A stretch of DNA of 64,000 bases from Trissonchulus latispiculum. Lineage: Eukaryota > Nematoda > Enoplea > Enoplida > Ironidae. The stretch's first letter is position 1, and each line of letters begins with the position of its first letter. Below are positions 43,331 to 54,168 of the stretch, piece by piece. The position numbers and the translations under genes are program-made. The stretch is taken from contig JASAND010016336.1 in assembly GCA_030248195.1 (NCBI GenBank), forward strand, positions 1 to 64,000. Reading direction: 5' to 3'. The notes under the pieces are model-generated. The model had not been told where the DNA came from and ran no database searches. It saw nothing but the letters and a program-made list of their open reading frames with translations.

Positions 43331-44117
43331 TAGTGTTGTGCATTGGCCGGTGCGGCCAATGGCTAGCCAATGGCCGGCCATTGGCCGTTGGCCGAAAAAA
43401 TCTCGGCCAGTTGGCTTGGCCGGCCAACGGCCAATTGGCTGGCCGATGGCCAGCCACCGGCCAACGGCCAACTGGCTGGCCGTTGGCCGTTGGCTGGCCA
43501 ATGGCCGAGTTTTGGCCAAGCTCAAATTTACTGATCTTGTGCGTTAACTGTGTTAAAAAATTTAATTTTCCTGTATAATATCGTAAACATGTTGCTGTAT
43601 AAACGTTACGTTAGATACAGTACTACAGATTTTTACTTAGATGTTGACACTTTTTATCGTTATTAGCATTATTTTACAATTAAATTTGCTAATTGCATGC
43701 AAATTTTAAGTGTGCTAACAACGTAGTTTTTAAATTTGTCTGGCGGTGAACGTCTCATCACTTTATTGCGGTACTCCAGCAAAATTAAAACAGCGTTATC
43801 GCGGGTTGGAGCTAAATGTTTGGAAAAACTATTTTACAAATATTGTAAATTGTATTATTGAAATAACGTTTAATTAAGTTTACGCCTAATTAAGCACGGT
43901 AGACGAATAAAAATAGTAAATTCCAGCCCGCCAACGTTGACAAATAGCTAAAGAACGGCCAATAGCTTACGGCCAAGAAACGGCCAACGAGCGGCCAACG
44001 GCCAACCAGTTGGCCTTTGGCCGGCCAACGGCCAACGGCCAATTGGCTGGCCAACTTCAAACTCCGGTCAAGCCAAGCCAACCCAACCAAGGAATTGTTC
44101 GGCCAATCCCAACTCTA
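43331..44117. mobile_element. hAT-type element with GGCCAAC arrays, TSD GTCAGGGG
   Basis: The ends are TAGTGTTGTGCATTGGCCG and CGGCCAATCCCAACTCTA. GTCAGGGG is on both sides (43323-43330, 44118-44125). Each subterminal region (43345-43515, 43955-44052) is a dense cluster of GGCCAA/TTGGCC in both orientations, as expected of multiple transposase binding sites. The middle is AT-rich and non-coding. Confidence 0.9.
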
Positions 44118-44144
44118 GTCAGGGGGATTTTACAATCAGGTTAT

Positions 44145-44798
44145 TTTGCTTTGAAATTTGCCACCCATTTTCAATAGAGAAATGTCGTTTCGAATTTTTG
44201 AAAGTACTTGAAAGAAAGTAGTAAGATCTTTCGGGAAAAATCGTACTAGAGATGGGAACCACGCGGTAAAAGCGGGTGACTCAGCTCTAATTTCCTTTTC
44301 GTGTTCTCTATATCCGCAAGCCAAAACTTCATAATTTAGGATTCTCCAAAAGACGTAAATCCACGACACCTTTTAATAGATTTCGCGACAACTTCGCGAA
44401 ATGTCACACAACATCGCGTAAATTACGCGACATTTCGCGAAGAGAAAAATTTGAGCCAAAGCTACAATTTAAAATTTACCCAGAATTTTGGTAGATATGG
44501 AGAAAACCCCTCAAATTAGCTAACAAAAACCTTAGCTAGCGAACTTTGCGAAGTGTTTCGCGAAGTTCGCGAGGAGTTTTCGCGAAGAGGAAGAAATTTT
44601 GCGAAATGCTTTCGCGAAATCTGGAGAAATTTCGCGAAGTTACGCGAACTTCGCATGCGACTTCGCGAAATTTAGATTTTCGTACGACATATCGCGAAAA
44701 ATCTACACGAATGTCGCAAAGCCTTCGCGAATTTCGCGTGCGCTCGCGACATTTCGCCAGATATGGGACTTCGCTTCAAACGCACTTTGAAATGAGCT
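44145..44798 (-). mobile_element. TTCGCGAA-rich element, reverse copy
   Basis: It ends AAAGTGCG-type reverse sequence (TTTGAAATGAGCT) before GTAC (44799-44802) and matches 37739-38790 in reverse. TTCGCGAA and CGCGAAGTTCGCG are repeated throughout 44390-44745. It provides the empty site for the 37807-38205 insertion. Confidence 0.8.
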
Positions 44799-44994
44799 GT
44801 ACTGTATATAGTCAGGTTCCCAAAAAAGATCAGTCGACAGTTTTTTGCTCCAAACTTTTGCAAGATGCTGTGGGATAGCCCAACTAGGGTGCATATGCAT
44901 AGGGTTGGTTCGGTCCGACACATATATATAGCCATGGGGGAAAACCCACCCCCTTTTTGGGGGGAAAAACCCACCCGCCTCCTGGACCAGCTCA

Positions 44995-45964
44995 GCATGC
45001 ATAAAGTTGCTCAGCTCACTTAGGGCTTCCATTTGATACCAAATTTGACCACTTTTGACAATCTTTATTTTCGACCACTTGACCCCCCACCCGACTGACC
45101 CTTCAAACGGCGTACTGGAACCAGCCCAGCAAAATAGGTACGTCGGACGGCAAAACGAATACCGGGAATGAGCTGGGCGCACCAGAAAACCCCTATAGAC
45201 AAAGTTTTGAGAGGCCAGGTCCTACTATGTACCTCCAGGAAGCGGTTTCCGACTTGACCCTCCCGACGGCAAAGTGGAAGCAGCCCAGCAAGATGGGTGG
45301 GTCTGACGGTAAAACTGACTGCGGGAATCGATTCTCCGTGCCAAAAAACCATTGTTTGGAAGATTTGAGCTGTCAAAGTTGAATAGATAATGTCGATGTC
45401 GAATGTCGATTTGTCATTTTTCGAATTTTCGCCATTTTTGTCGGGCCACTGTGGTCGCTAGGGAAGTGATAGAGAAACGCAACCTGGACCATTAGTTAGT
45501 TCAATATATGTAATTTCTGAATATAAAAATAAATCAGCTCCAGCTCGTAACGTTCGACTTGAGCGACGACCACAAAAATGGTCACTTTTCGCTATGAGCC
45601 GACTTTGCGGCGCCGTGGCGCAGCTGCGGCGCTAAAAAGTTGTGATTCTTAAATTCTTTAGAGGGTACTACTTGACCCTATAGCCCTTTAGGTTGGCCCA
45701 CCGCTGCAGTTCACGTGAAAGCGGCGAACATTATGAGGAGAAACCGGAAAAAAACATCGCCGCCGTAACCGGTCCGGGGCGCAACTTTTTAACGGTAAGT
45801 GATACGGGGCTGAAACTTCACAGATATACTAAACCCGATGTGCTCTACAATTTGCGCATGAAATCTGCGCAGGATTTTGCGCAGCTTCTGCGCAGCTTAT
45901 TTTGCACTGTCTGCAGCCACTTTTCACACTTATATTATAGGGGTCGCTGCCGCGACCCCTATGA
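44995..45964 (-). mobile_element. Helitron-like element of TCATAGGGG type, 3'-truncated, reverse (B3)
   Basis: Read on the minus strand it starts A, then TCATAGGGGTCGC...GCGACCCCTATAATAT at 45964, continues through the CTGCGCAG repeats and the 169-bp units, and stops within the ~145-bp unit near 44995. The usual GGAGCATTTTT-TACTTG end is missing. Confidence 0.7.
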
Positions 45965-46432
45965 TAAGGCTTTTCGAGGTCGCTGAGCTCGAATTTTGCG
46001 TTAGTTTTGCTCTAGCTGCTGTTCTGACTTCAGTAACAAAATATGAAAGTGATTTTTTTATTTGTTAAAATTTTAACAAAAAAATCACCCCCCCCCAGGA
46101 CTGCTCAGAGGTCCACCGGGAACTTTTATTTATGTATATATATCGATAGCAGGGTCGTTGCCTAGGGTTTCCCTTAGTAAATAGCAGCCAAAATTCAAAC
46201 TTCGGTCATGAACGTTGTTGAGGCCACTTTTGGGTACCTACACTTATATAAAGGTCTGCCATGAACGCAAGGGGAGGACCTAGGGGCTCAAACTCACAGG
46301 CTGTATATAATTTCGAGATGTGTGGCTATCACCACGAAAAAAATTGGGTCTCTGCGACTTTCCTGTGAGTATGGGTGGGGTGATTTTTTTGTTAAAATTT
46401 CGGGTGATTTTTTGTTAACCTTGCTATAATTG
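45965..46432 (-). repeat. Partial block A of the TA-flanked TAGCAAGC element
   Basis: From TTTTCGAGGTCGCTGAGCTC to GTTAACCTTGCTATA it matches block A of 38952-41214 in the same orientation, with internal deletions. It has only one end. Confidence 0.8.
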
Positions 46433-46439
46433 ACAACTT

Positions 46440-46610
46440 GACGTTCGGCGCTGAAAATGATAGAAACTAGATTCAGCGCCGAATAGGGAAAGCAGTCGGC
46501 GGGCGCTGAAAATTATAGAAACTAGATTCAGCGCCGAATAGGGAATGCAGTCGGGTAGCGTGGACCGGGCAATTCAATTCCTCCGTCCATCCTATTCGCG
46601 TGAATTGCGA
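46440..46610. repeat. Fragment of the 21561-22734 fold-back arm
   Basis: Two copies of CGGCGCTGAAA...GATTCAGCGCCGAATAGGG are followed by CCGTCCATCCTATTCGCGTGAA, matching the inner part of the left arm. Confidence 0.8.
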
Positions 46611-46823
46611 TATGTCCAGCTCAACGGTTCATTTCTCTAACAATGTTACCTTCGATAAGGTAATCTCATTAATAACGGTGACTGGGTTTTATACCTACTC
46701 GCGTGAATTACAATATGTTGATATGAGCAGCTGCTTTCTCTTACAATTTTATCTTAAACAGCAATCTAGAAACTGTCCCTGGGTTGTCTACTTTTAGACT
46801 TACTTGAACCTCGCGACTGCAGC

Positions 46824-47106
46824 CAAGGCCGCACCCAGGGGGGGGTTCAAGGGGTCTAGACCCCCCCTTTGGGATGACAAAATGGAAAATTTTTAATATT
46901 TTTACGGCGAAAACAGCTATTTATAAAAAATTTTTGCGCCTGCGGCGCGAACATTTCCTTTTTGAAAGAAATAAACGTCCAATGTATATACTGTTTTTTG
47001 GCAAAAATTCAAAAATTCTTCAACTTCTGGGGGGGCTCCGCCCCCCAGACCCCCCTTGCGTTTGATCTTGGACCCCCCCCTTTTCAAAATCCTGGGTGCG
47101 GGCCTG
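46824..47106. mobile_element. 283-bp hAT-type element, TSD ACTGCAGC
   Basis: The ends are CAAGGCCGCACCCAGG and CCTGGGTGCGGGCCTG. ACTGCAGC lies at 46816-46823 and 47107-47114. Inside are a GCGCC-TGC-GGCGC hairpin and the CTTCTGGGGGG-CTCCG-CCCCCCAG hairpin near 47023-47049. Lone right ends of the same type are at about 52955-52969 and 62158-62184. Confidence 0.9.
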
Positions 47107-48035
47107 ACTGCAGCATATCTACTGACATCGCGTTTTAATTTCGTAAAGGATGAAGATTTCATTTTGGCACATATATATATATATATACTTTTATCGGCTT
47201 TTCCAACACAACATTTTTAACGATCAATGACACTATTAATTTGTTTTCATAGGGGTCGCGGCAGCGACCCCTATAATATGTTTGAAAAGTGGCTGGAGAC
47301 AGTGTAAAATAAGCTGCGCAGAAGCTGCGCAAAATCCTGCGCAGATCCTGCGCAGATTTCATGCGCAAATTGTAGAGCACATCGAGTTTAGTACGTATGT
47401 CTGTGAAGTTTCAGCCCCGTATCACTTACCGTTAAAAAGTTGTGCCCCGGACCGGTTATGGCGGCGATGTTTTTTTCCGGTTTCTCCTATTCGATGGTTG
47501 TATTGTACATAATGTTCGCCGCTTTCACGTGATCTGCAGCGGTGGGCCAACCTAAAGGGCTATGGGGTCTGGTAGTATATACCCTCTAAAGAATTTAAGA
47601 ATCACAACTTTTTTTGCGCCGCAGCTGCGCCACAGCGCCGCAGTGGCGCCGCAAACTCGGCTCATAGCGAAAAGTGACCATTTTTGTGGTCGTCGCTCAG
47701 GTCGAACGTTACGAGCTGGAGCTGATTTCTTTTTATATTCAGAAGTTACATATATTGATCTAACTAACGGTCCAGGTTGCGTTTCGCTATCACTTCCCTA
47801 GCGACCACAGTGACCCGTCAAAAATGGCGAAAATTCGAAAAATGAAAAATCAAAATTTCTCGCTATCTATTCAACTTTAAAAGCTCAGACCTTCCATACA
47901 ATGGTTTTCTGGCACGGAGAATCGATTTCCGCAGTCAGTTTTACCGTCAGACCCACCCATCTTGCTGGGCTGGTTCCACTTTGCAGTCGGGAGGGTCAAG
48001 TCGGAAACCGCTTCCTGGAGGTCCATAGTAGGCTT

Positions 48036-49039
48036 CACGCATGGGCAACGCCTACACCACGCCTACACCGGTGTAGGCTGGACCCACGCACCCACGCAAG
48101 GCAAAATGAAGGACCCACGCAGAGGCAAGGCGCCGTCGAAATACCCACGCAGATAAAAGGCGCACGGAGCGCGCCGTCGAAATACCCACGCACACGCAGA
48201 ACGCGCACTGTCAAATCACCCACACAGACCCAATTTTATGAAAATTTTTCGCGCCTGCGGCGCTTTTCTATCTCGGTTTTTAAAATTTTTTTCGCCTCCG
48301 GCGCTTTTCTATTTCGCTTTTTAAAATTTTTCAGGCCTGCGGCGCTTTCTAACTGAATTTAAAAATTGTTCTCGCCTGCGGCGCTATTATGTATTAACTT
48401 TTACAACTTTTACAGCTTTTTATTCAAATCTTTTCAAGCTTTCAAATACAAATTTTGCCATTATGTCAAAGATTTTCTCAATTGTTATTGAAATATTTTA
48501 AATATTTGCATTACAGCTTTTTCTCAAAATTTCAAAAATTTTCTCAACTTCTGGGGGGCTCCGTCATTTCTGTCGGCTAGCGAATAGTCCGAAATCTCGT
48601 CATTTTTGCTGCTCCCAAAATGAAATTAACTCTGTTGAAAACTTTGACGTCGCCAGCCCCAGCCCCCCCCCAGCGTAAACGTGTCAGACGAAAGCAAAAT
48701 TTTTCCGGCTCGACCCCCGTCTGTTCAGAACCCTGGCGGGTGCGCCCCTGCTTGCAGATGGATGTAATTTGAACTTTAAAGATTTTTGCCTTGCGCAAGT
48801 TTAATGTACTTGTTCATCAAATTGAATTTACTTCTCCTGTATTTAAATGAATTCTTCTGTCTGTAATTAAACAATAAATAAATAAATAAATAACAAATTC
48901 TGCGTGCGTGCGCGTACCCATATATAAAATGGTTCGAAGCAAATTTTCAGGGAAAGCCCCCCTCCCCACCAAAAAACGTTAAAGGACCCACGCACGACAA
49001 AAATCTGGTGTAGGCTAACCCATTTCACCTTGCCCATGT
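48036..49039. mobile_element. 1-kb insertion with an ~11-bp target duplication
   Basis: The left flank ATAGTAGGCTT (48025-48035) and right flank ATGGTAGGCTT (49040-49050) duplicate the 169-bp unit's sequence. The ends CATGGGCAACGCCTACACCA and TGGTGTAGGCTAACCC...TTGCCCATG are an imperfect inverted repeat. CCCACGCA motifs cluster at the left. A 9-11-bp duplication is usual for Mutator-like elements, but no transposase is present. Confidence 0.65.
48240..48386. repeat. Four tandem GCC-TGC-GGC hairpin units
   Basis: CGCCTGCGGCGC or a variant (CGCCTCCGGCGC) occurs four times at ~48-bp spacing, each followed by TTTCTA and TTTTTAAAA. The units lie inside the 1-kb insertion. Confidence 0.85.
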
Positions 49040-49049
49040 ATGGTAGGCT

Positions 49050-49500
49050 TTACCTGGCCTTTCAAAACTTTGTCTATAGGGGTTTTCTGGTGCGCACAGC
49101 TCATTCCCGGTATCCGTTTTGCCGTAGGACTCATCCATTTTGCTGTGCTGGTTCCACTTAGCCGTCTGGAGGGTCATGTCGGCAACCGCTTCCTGGAGGT
49201 CCATACTAGGCTCTACTTGGCGTCTCAAAACTTTGTCCATAGGCGTTTTCTGGTGCGCCCAGCTCATTCCCGGTATCCGTTTTGCCGTCCGACGCACCTA
49301 TTTTGCTGGGCTGGTTCCACTTTGCCGTCGCGAGGGTCAAGTCGGAAACCGCTTCCTGGAGGTCCATAGTAGGCTTTACCTGGGCTCTCAAAGTTTGTCC
49401 ATAGGGGTTTTCTGGTGCGCCCAGCTCATTCCCGGTATCCGTTTTGCCGTCCGACGTACCTATTTTGCTTGCTAGTTACACTTTGCCGTCGGGAGGGTCA
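49050..49500 (+). repeat. 169-bp tandem units of B2
   Basis: Three units carry CAAAACTTTGTC(C/T)ATAGG, GGTGCGC(C/A)CAGCTCATTCC and CCGCTTCCTGGAGGTCCATA. They are the same family as 28395-28825. Confidence 0.9.
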
Positions 49501-49504
49501 GTCG

Positions 49505-50215
49505 GGTGGAGGGGGTCAAGTTGTCGAAATAAAAATTTTTCAAAAGTGGTCAAATTTGGTATCAAACGAAAGCTCTAAGTGAGCTGAGCAACTTTTGTCA
49601 TAGAACTGCGTACCCAAAGTGGCTGTAGAGTGCTGTGGTGGGGTGGGGTGGGGACTTAGGCTATTTTGGGTCAAAAATAAAATTTTTCAAAAGTGGTCAA
49701 ATTTGGTACCAAATGAAAGCCCTAAGCGGGCTGAGCAACTTTTGTCCTAGAACCGCATGCTCAAAGTGGCTGTAGAGTGCTGTGGTGGGGTGGGGTGAGG
49801 ACTTGGCGATTTTCGGTCAAAAATGAAAATTTTCAAAAGTGGTCAAATTTGGTACCAAATGAAAGCCCTAAGCGAGCTGAGCGACTTTTGTCATAGAACT
49901 GCATGCTCAAAGTGGCTGTGGAGTGCTGTGGTGGGGTGGGGTGGGGACTTGGGTGATTTTCGGTCGAAAATGAAATTTTTCAAAAGTGGTCAAATTTGGT
50001 ACCAAATGAAAGCCCTAAGCGAGCTGAGCAACTTTTGTCATAGAACTGCGTGCTCAAAATGGCTGTAGAGTGCTGGGGTGGGGACTTAGGCGATTTTATA
50101 TATAGGTCAAAAATGGAATTTTTTTAAAAGTGGTCAAAGTTGTGTCAAATGAAAGTCCTAAGCGAACGGAACAACTTGTCATGGAGCCACCCACCCAAAG
50201 TGGCTGTGTCAAATA
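49505..50215 (+). repeat. ~145-bp tandem units of B2
   Basis: Five units with TTCAAAAGTGGTCAAATTTG, CCAAATGAAAGCCCTAAG and GTGGCTGTAGAGTGCTG. They are very similar to one another and to 28826-29565. Confidence 0.9.
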
Positions 50216-50367
50216 ATGTCACGTGCCTATGAAACTGTTGTCTTTACTTCTTTAACCGGAATTTAAAGGATATATAGACACAGCCAACACACACATATTA
50301 TCCTCTTTTGTGCGGAGCATTTTTGTTACTTGTAGACTACGTACTATTAAGAGCGAAATTATTAAAA

Positions 50368-50885
50368 CTCCAAATACGTAACAGAGTATTTTCAGTTGGA
50401 ACTAGTCATGGGGGAGCTCGGAGGACCCCCATAATATGAGCTATAAAGGCACTTTGCGGATTTTGAAAAGTTCTAATTAGGCATAACTAATTAACGGGAG
50501 GGAATTAAGAGCTAATATTTACATTTTTGAAATCTCCAGGCCAAGAGCTTTCGAGTGATACCAAACTTGCCCGGAAAAAATGAACTTTGAAGAAATCGAC
50601 TTTCTCTTACGGGTTTGAAAGTGGGGTTTTTTCTCTGTATTCAGCATGATTTTTGTCAATTTTGTGTTAACTCGATTTTTCGAACGGCCCATAGGAAAAC
50701 TTTTTCTATATTATTTTTTTAATATCTAGGCAATGGTACTTAGCAAGTTTATGTTTTTTTCCGAATTTCGATCTGGTTAGATTTTTATAGATGGTCAAAA
50801 ATGGAAAAAATAGCGTTTTTGGACACCTTCAAGCTGAAAAATTTCTAAGTCCGAAAATTTGAAAATAGTTTAAAAACGTGCAAAA
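50368..50885 (+). repeat. ~510-bp direct duplication, copy 1
   Basis: CTCCAAATACGTAACAGAG through GTCCGAAAATTTGAAA is repeated at 52303-52815 (offset 1935) with very few differences, the main one a short deletion near TTTTTTC-CTCTG. It includes a TCATGGGGG-type Helitron-like left end at 50407. Confidence 0.95.
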
Positions 50886-50913
50886 ACAGCGTTTTTCGGC
50901 CTTGGGGTGGTAC

Positions 50914-51618
50914 AGTATAGCTCAAAACAAAGTTAATTTTTTGCGAAGTTCGTAAGCTCCGCGAACTTCGCGAAGCAAGCGACATTTCGCTAAAATTAGA
51001 GAAGTTCGCGAAAAAGTTAGCGAACTTCGCGAAATCGTTGGCTAGCTAATTTGAGGGGTTTTCTCCATATCTACTAAAAATTTGCTAAAAAATTTTAAAA
51101 TCTATTTTGGAATCAAGATTTGGTTCCTTCGCCAAAGGTTAGGAAGATCGATAATTTGATGTGGAATGTGGAATGATGTATAAGTTCGCTACGGTTTAGC
51201 GAAGATCGCATAATTTCGCGAAATTCTCCAAAATTTTAGCGAAATACGCGTAGATTTTAGCGAAGTTCGCCAACGTTTTGCGAAGTTCGCGAAGATTTAG
51301 CGAAGTTCTTTTAAACTTCGCTAAAATCTTCGCGAAATTCGTTAAAATCTTGGCGAATTTCGCGAAATTATGCGAACTTCGCTAAACTTTGGCGAACTTC
51401 GCGAAAGCTCCAAATCTTGACTCCAAAATTAGATTTTAAATTTTTTGCAAATTTTTGGTAGATATGGAGAAAACCCCTCAAATTAGCTAGGTAACGATTT
51501 CGCGAAGTTCGCTAAGTTTTTCGCGAACTTCTCTAAATTTAGCGAAATATCGCTTGCTTCGCGAAGTTCGCGGAGTTTGCGAACTTCGCAAAAAATTAAC
51601 TTTGTTTTGAGCTATACT
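50914..51618. mobile_element. Fold-back element rich in TTCGCGAA, 4-bp GTAC flanks
   Basis: The ends are AGTATAGCTCAAAACAAAGT and ACTTTGTTTTGAGCTATACT, with GTAC on both sides (50910-50913, 51619-51622). The ~215-bp arms and the loop are dense in GCGAAGTTCGC-type motifs. No coding frame is present. Confidence 0.85.
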
Positions 51619-51639
51619 GTACCCACATATAGTAAATCG

Positions 51640-52300
51640 GGGTCGCTGAACACGATGAGCATAGTGCCGACACCGTATCTCGCCTGGTTCATCTGGTTCA
51701 ACTGGTTCAAAATTGAACCAGTTCCTGGTTCAAGCTACTACAGATAGTTGGAAGGCTGAAATTTTGCATACAAAGGTTACTGGGCATGGGGAATTCACTG
51801 GTGGTGTAACTTTGGTGATCCAACCCATGGCTGGCCAGATCTGGTTCAACTGGTTCAATGTTGAACCAGTTCCTGGTTCAAGCTACTGGAGATAGCTGAA
51901 AGGCTGAAATCTTGCATACAAAGGTTGTTGGGCATGGGGAATTCAGTGGTGGTGTAACTTTGCTGATCCAACCCATGGCTGGCCAGATCTGGTTCAACTG
52001 GTTCAATGTTGAACCAGTTCCTGGTTCAAGCTACTGGAGATAGCTGAAAGGCTGAAATCTTGCATATTAAGGTTGTTGGGCATGGGGAATTCAGTGGTGG
52101 TGTAACTTTGCTGATCCAACCCATGGCTGGCCAGATCTGGTTCAACTGGTTCAAAGTTGAACCAGGTCCTGGTTCAAGCAACTGGAGATAGCTAGAAGGC
52201 TGAAATTTTGCATACAAAGGTTATTGGGCAAGGGGAATTCACTGGTGGTGTTACTTTGCTGATCTGACCCATGGCTGGCCAGATCTCCAGAGATCTCCAG
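51640..52300 (+). repeat. 148-bp tandem repeat, about four copies
   Basis: GAACCAG(T/G)TCCTGGTTCAAG starts at 51715, 51863, 52011 and 52159 (period exactly 148). Units also contain GGGCA(T/A)GGGGAATTCA and CATGGCTGGCCAGATCT, and an internal CTGGTTC...GAACCAG palindrome. The leading GTAAATCGGGGTCGCTGAAC is the reverse of the motif in the 60-kb array. Confidence 0.95.
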
Positions 52301-52302
52301 AG

Positions 52303-52815
52303 CTCCAAATACGTAACAGAGTATTTTCAGTTGGAACTAGTCATGGGGGAGCTCGGAGGACCCCCATAATATGAGCTATAAAGGCACTTTGCGGATTTTG
52401 AAAAGTTCTAATTAGGCATAACTAATTAACGGGAGGGAATTAAGAGCTAATATTTACATTTTTGAAATCTCCAGGCCAAGAGCTTTCGAGTGATACCAAA
52501 CTTGCCCGGAAAAAATGAACTTTGAAAAAATCGACTTTCTCTTACGGGTTTGAAAGTGGGGTTTTTTTTCCTCTGCATGATTTTTGTCAATTTTGTGTTA
52601 ACTCGATTTTTCGAACGGCCCATAGGAAAAATTTTTCTATACTATTTTTTGAATATCTAGGCAATGGTACTTAGCAAGTTTATGTTTTTTTCCGAATTTC
52701 GATCTGGTTCAATTTTTATAGATGGTCAAAAATGGAAAAAATAGCGTTTTTGGACACCTTCAAGCTGAAAAATTTCTAAGTCCGAAAATTTGAAAGTAGT
52801 CTGAAAACGGCCAAA
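52303..52815 (+). repeat. ~510-bp direct duplication, copy 2
   Basis: It is the near-identical partner of 50368-50885. It runs directly into a hAT-type right half (GCCTTCGGCGCGATAATTC...) whose left end is missing. Confidence 0.95.
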
Positions 52816-52975
52816 AAGCCTTCGGCGCGATAATTCACTTTTTCCTAGAAATAAAGGTCCAGGGCAAAAATGCAAAAATTCCTCAGCTTCTGGGAGGCTC
52901 CGCCCCCAGACCCCCCGTTGCATTTTACCTTGGACCCCCCCCTTTTCAAAATCCTGGGTGCGGGCCTGGTAAGAT
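52816..52975. mobile_element. 5'-truncated hAT-type end
   Basis: It matches the right half of 46824-47106: the CTTCTGGGAGGCTCCGCCCC hairpin, then GACCCCCC and CCTGGGTGCGGGCCTG. No left inverted repeat is present. It abuts the broken LINE. Confidence 0.75.
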
Positions 52976-54168
52976 CCCATCATCCAGTGTATATACAGAT
53001 CCAAAAAACTCATTTAAGACATTACACATCAGCATCTTCAATAATTTTGCGTCCATCCGCAGATTTTAATACAGGTATTTCATAACTTAGATTAGCATAT
53101 TTAAAATTCTAGAATTTGGATTTTTGACAAGTTCATTCTCATGCTTAGCTAGGAAAGCTTTCAACTGTCTATCAAAGACTTCGCACAACCCACGGAATTC
53201 TTGTTTCGAAAGGTAGTCCATATTTCGAGTCCAAGTCTTAAAAGCGTCGTTTTTTAATTTATCTAATCTACGTAAAGAATCAGGCCACCGCTGTTTAGAA
53301 GATAAACTTGACATTAAAGGAACATACGCATCAATAAGATTATGTATTACCGTCTTAAAGGCACACCAAAAACATTCTACAATGTTACTATCTGCAGAGT
53401 AGTTTGACCAAAAAAGTTTTTAAATAGTTTACGTTTCTCTTGAGTTTTTATTTTAAATTTAAAGTTAAAGGAGGCATGATCTGATTTCCCTAAGGGGGCA
53501 CATAACTTAACTGAGTGAACAAGTCCAGGGTGTGAGGTGATTAATAGGTCAAGAATATTTGGTGGTTCAAAACGAGTAGGAAAATCTATTAATTGTGTTA
53601 GTCCTGTAATTGACAGGAATAACAAGAAATCCTTTTGTAATTCCACATTACTAAAATAAAGTTCCCAATTTATTTCCGGTAAATTGAAATCTCCACATAT
53701 CACCAAGACAGTAGTTGGGGGAATGCCCTGACTAATCATACGTAAATCCGACAGTACATTATCTAAAGCAGTATTGTCACCAGGAGGCCTGTACACACAA
53801 ACCCAACGAACCAGAACATTCCGAAAACTAAAATCTATAGCTAAACATTCACTTTTTAACGCATTATTTAAATCTGGAAAGTCACATAGCAACGCTTTTC
53901 GGTATAAAATACAAACCCCACCACCATGGCGGTTTCTATCCTTACGAAAAACTTCATAACTACACCCACTAATAATATTTACAGAGTCCACAGTTGCATC
54001 CAGTTTAGTCTCCGTAATTGCAATAATATCGTATTTCATTTCAGACATAATAAAAGCAAGCTCACGTTTCTTACTCAATACACCATTAGCATTACAATAA
54101 TAACAGTAGATAAAGTTCGGATCCGTAACAAAAGAACATTCATATCGTATCTCATAAGTTAGTTTCCC
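52976..54168 (-). pseudogene. LINE ORF2 remnant: endonuclease intact, frameshifted linker, no reverse transcriptase
   Basis: The frame at 54078-53377 encodes an exonuclease-endonuclease-phosphatase (AP endonuclease) domain. Visible motifs are IITETKL-like AITETKL (catalytic E), GGGVCILYR, CVYRPPG, CGDFNLPEINW and the catalytic GKSDHASF. The frame is open without an ATG back to about 54168 (reading ...CYYCNANGVLSKKREL), overlapping the end of ORF1 in another frame. After FKIKT it is broken: a shift in a T run near 53410, another near 53375, then the linker frame at 53314-53087 (KQRWPDSLRRLDKLKNDAF...), a shift near 53105 and one near 53020 before NVLNEFFGSVYT. The reverse transcriptase domain is missing. 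Confidence 0.85.

Larger units (their letters stand above)
47247..50332 (+). mobile_element. Helitron-like non-autonomous element, TCATAGGGG type (B2)
   Basis: It starts TCATAGGGGTCGCGGCAGCG with its palindrome partner and ends GTGCGGAGCATTTTTGTTACTTG before T. Internal order matches B1 (27784-29670) and it carries a ~1-kb insertion at 48036-49039. Here the base before TC is T, not A. No coding frame is seen. Confidence 0.6.
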
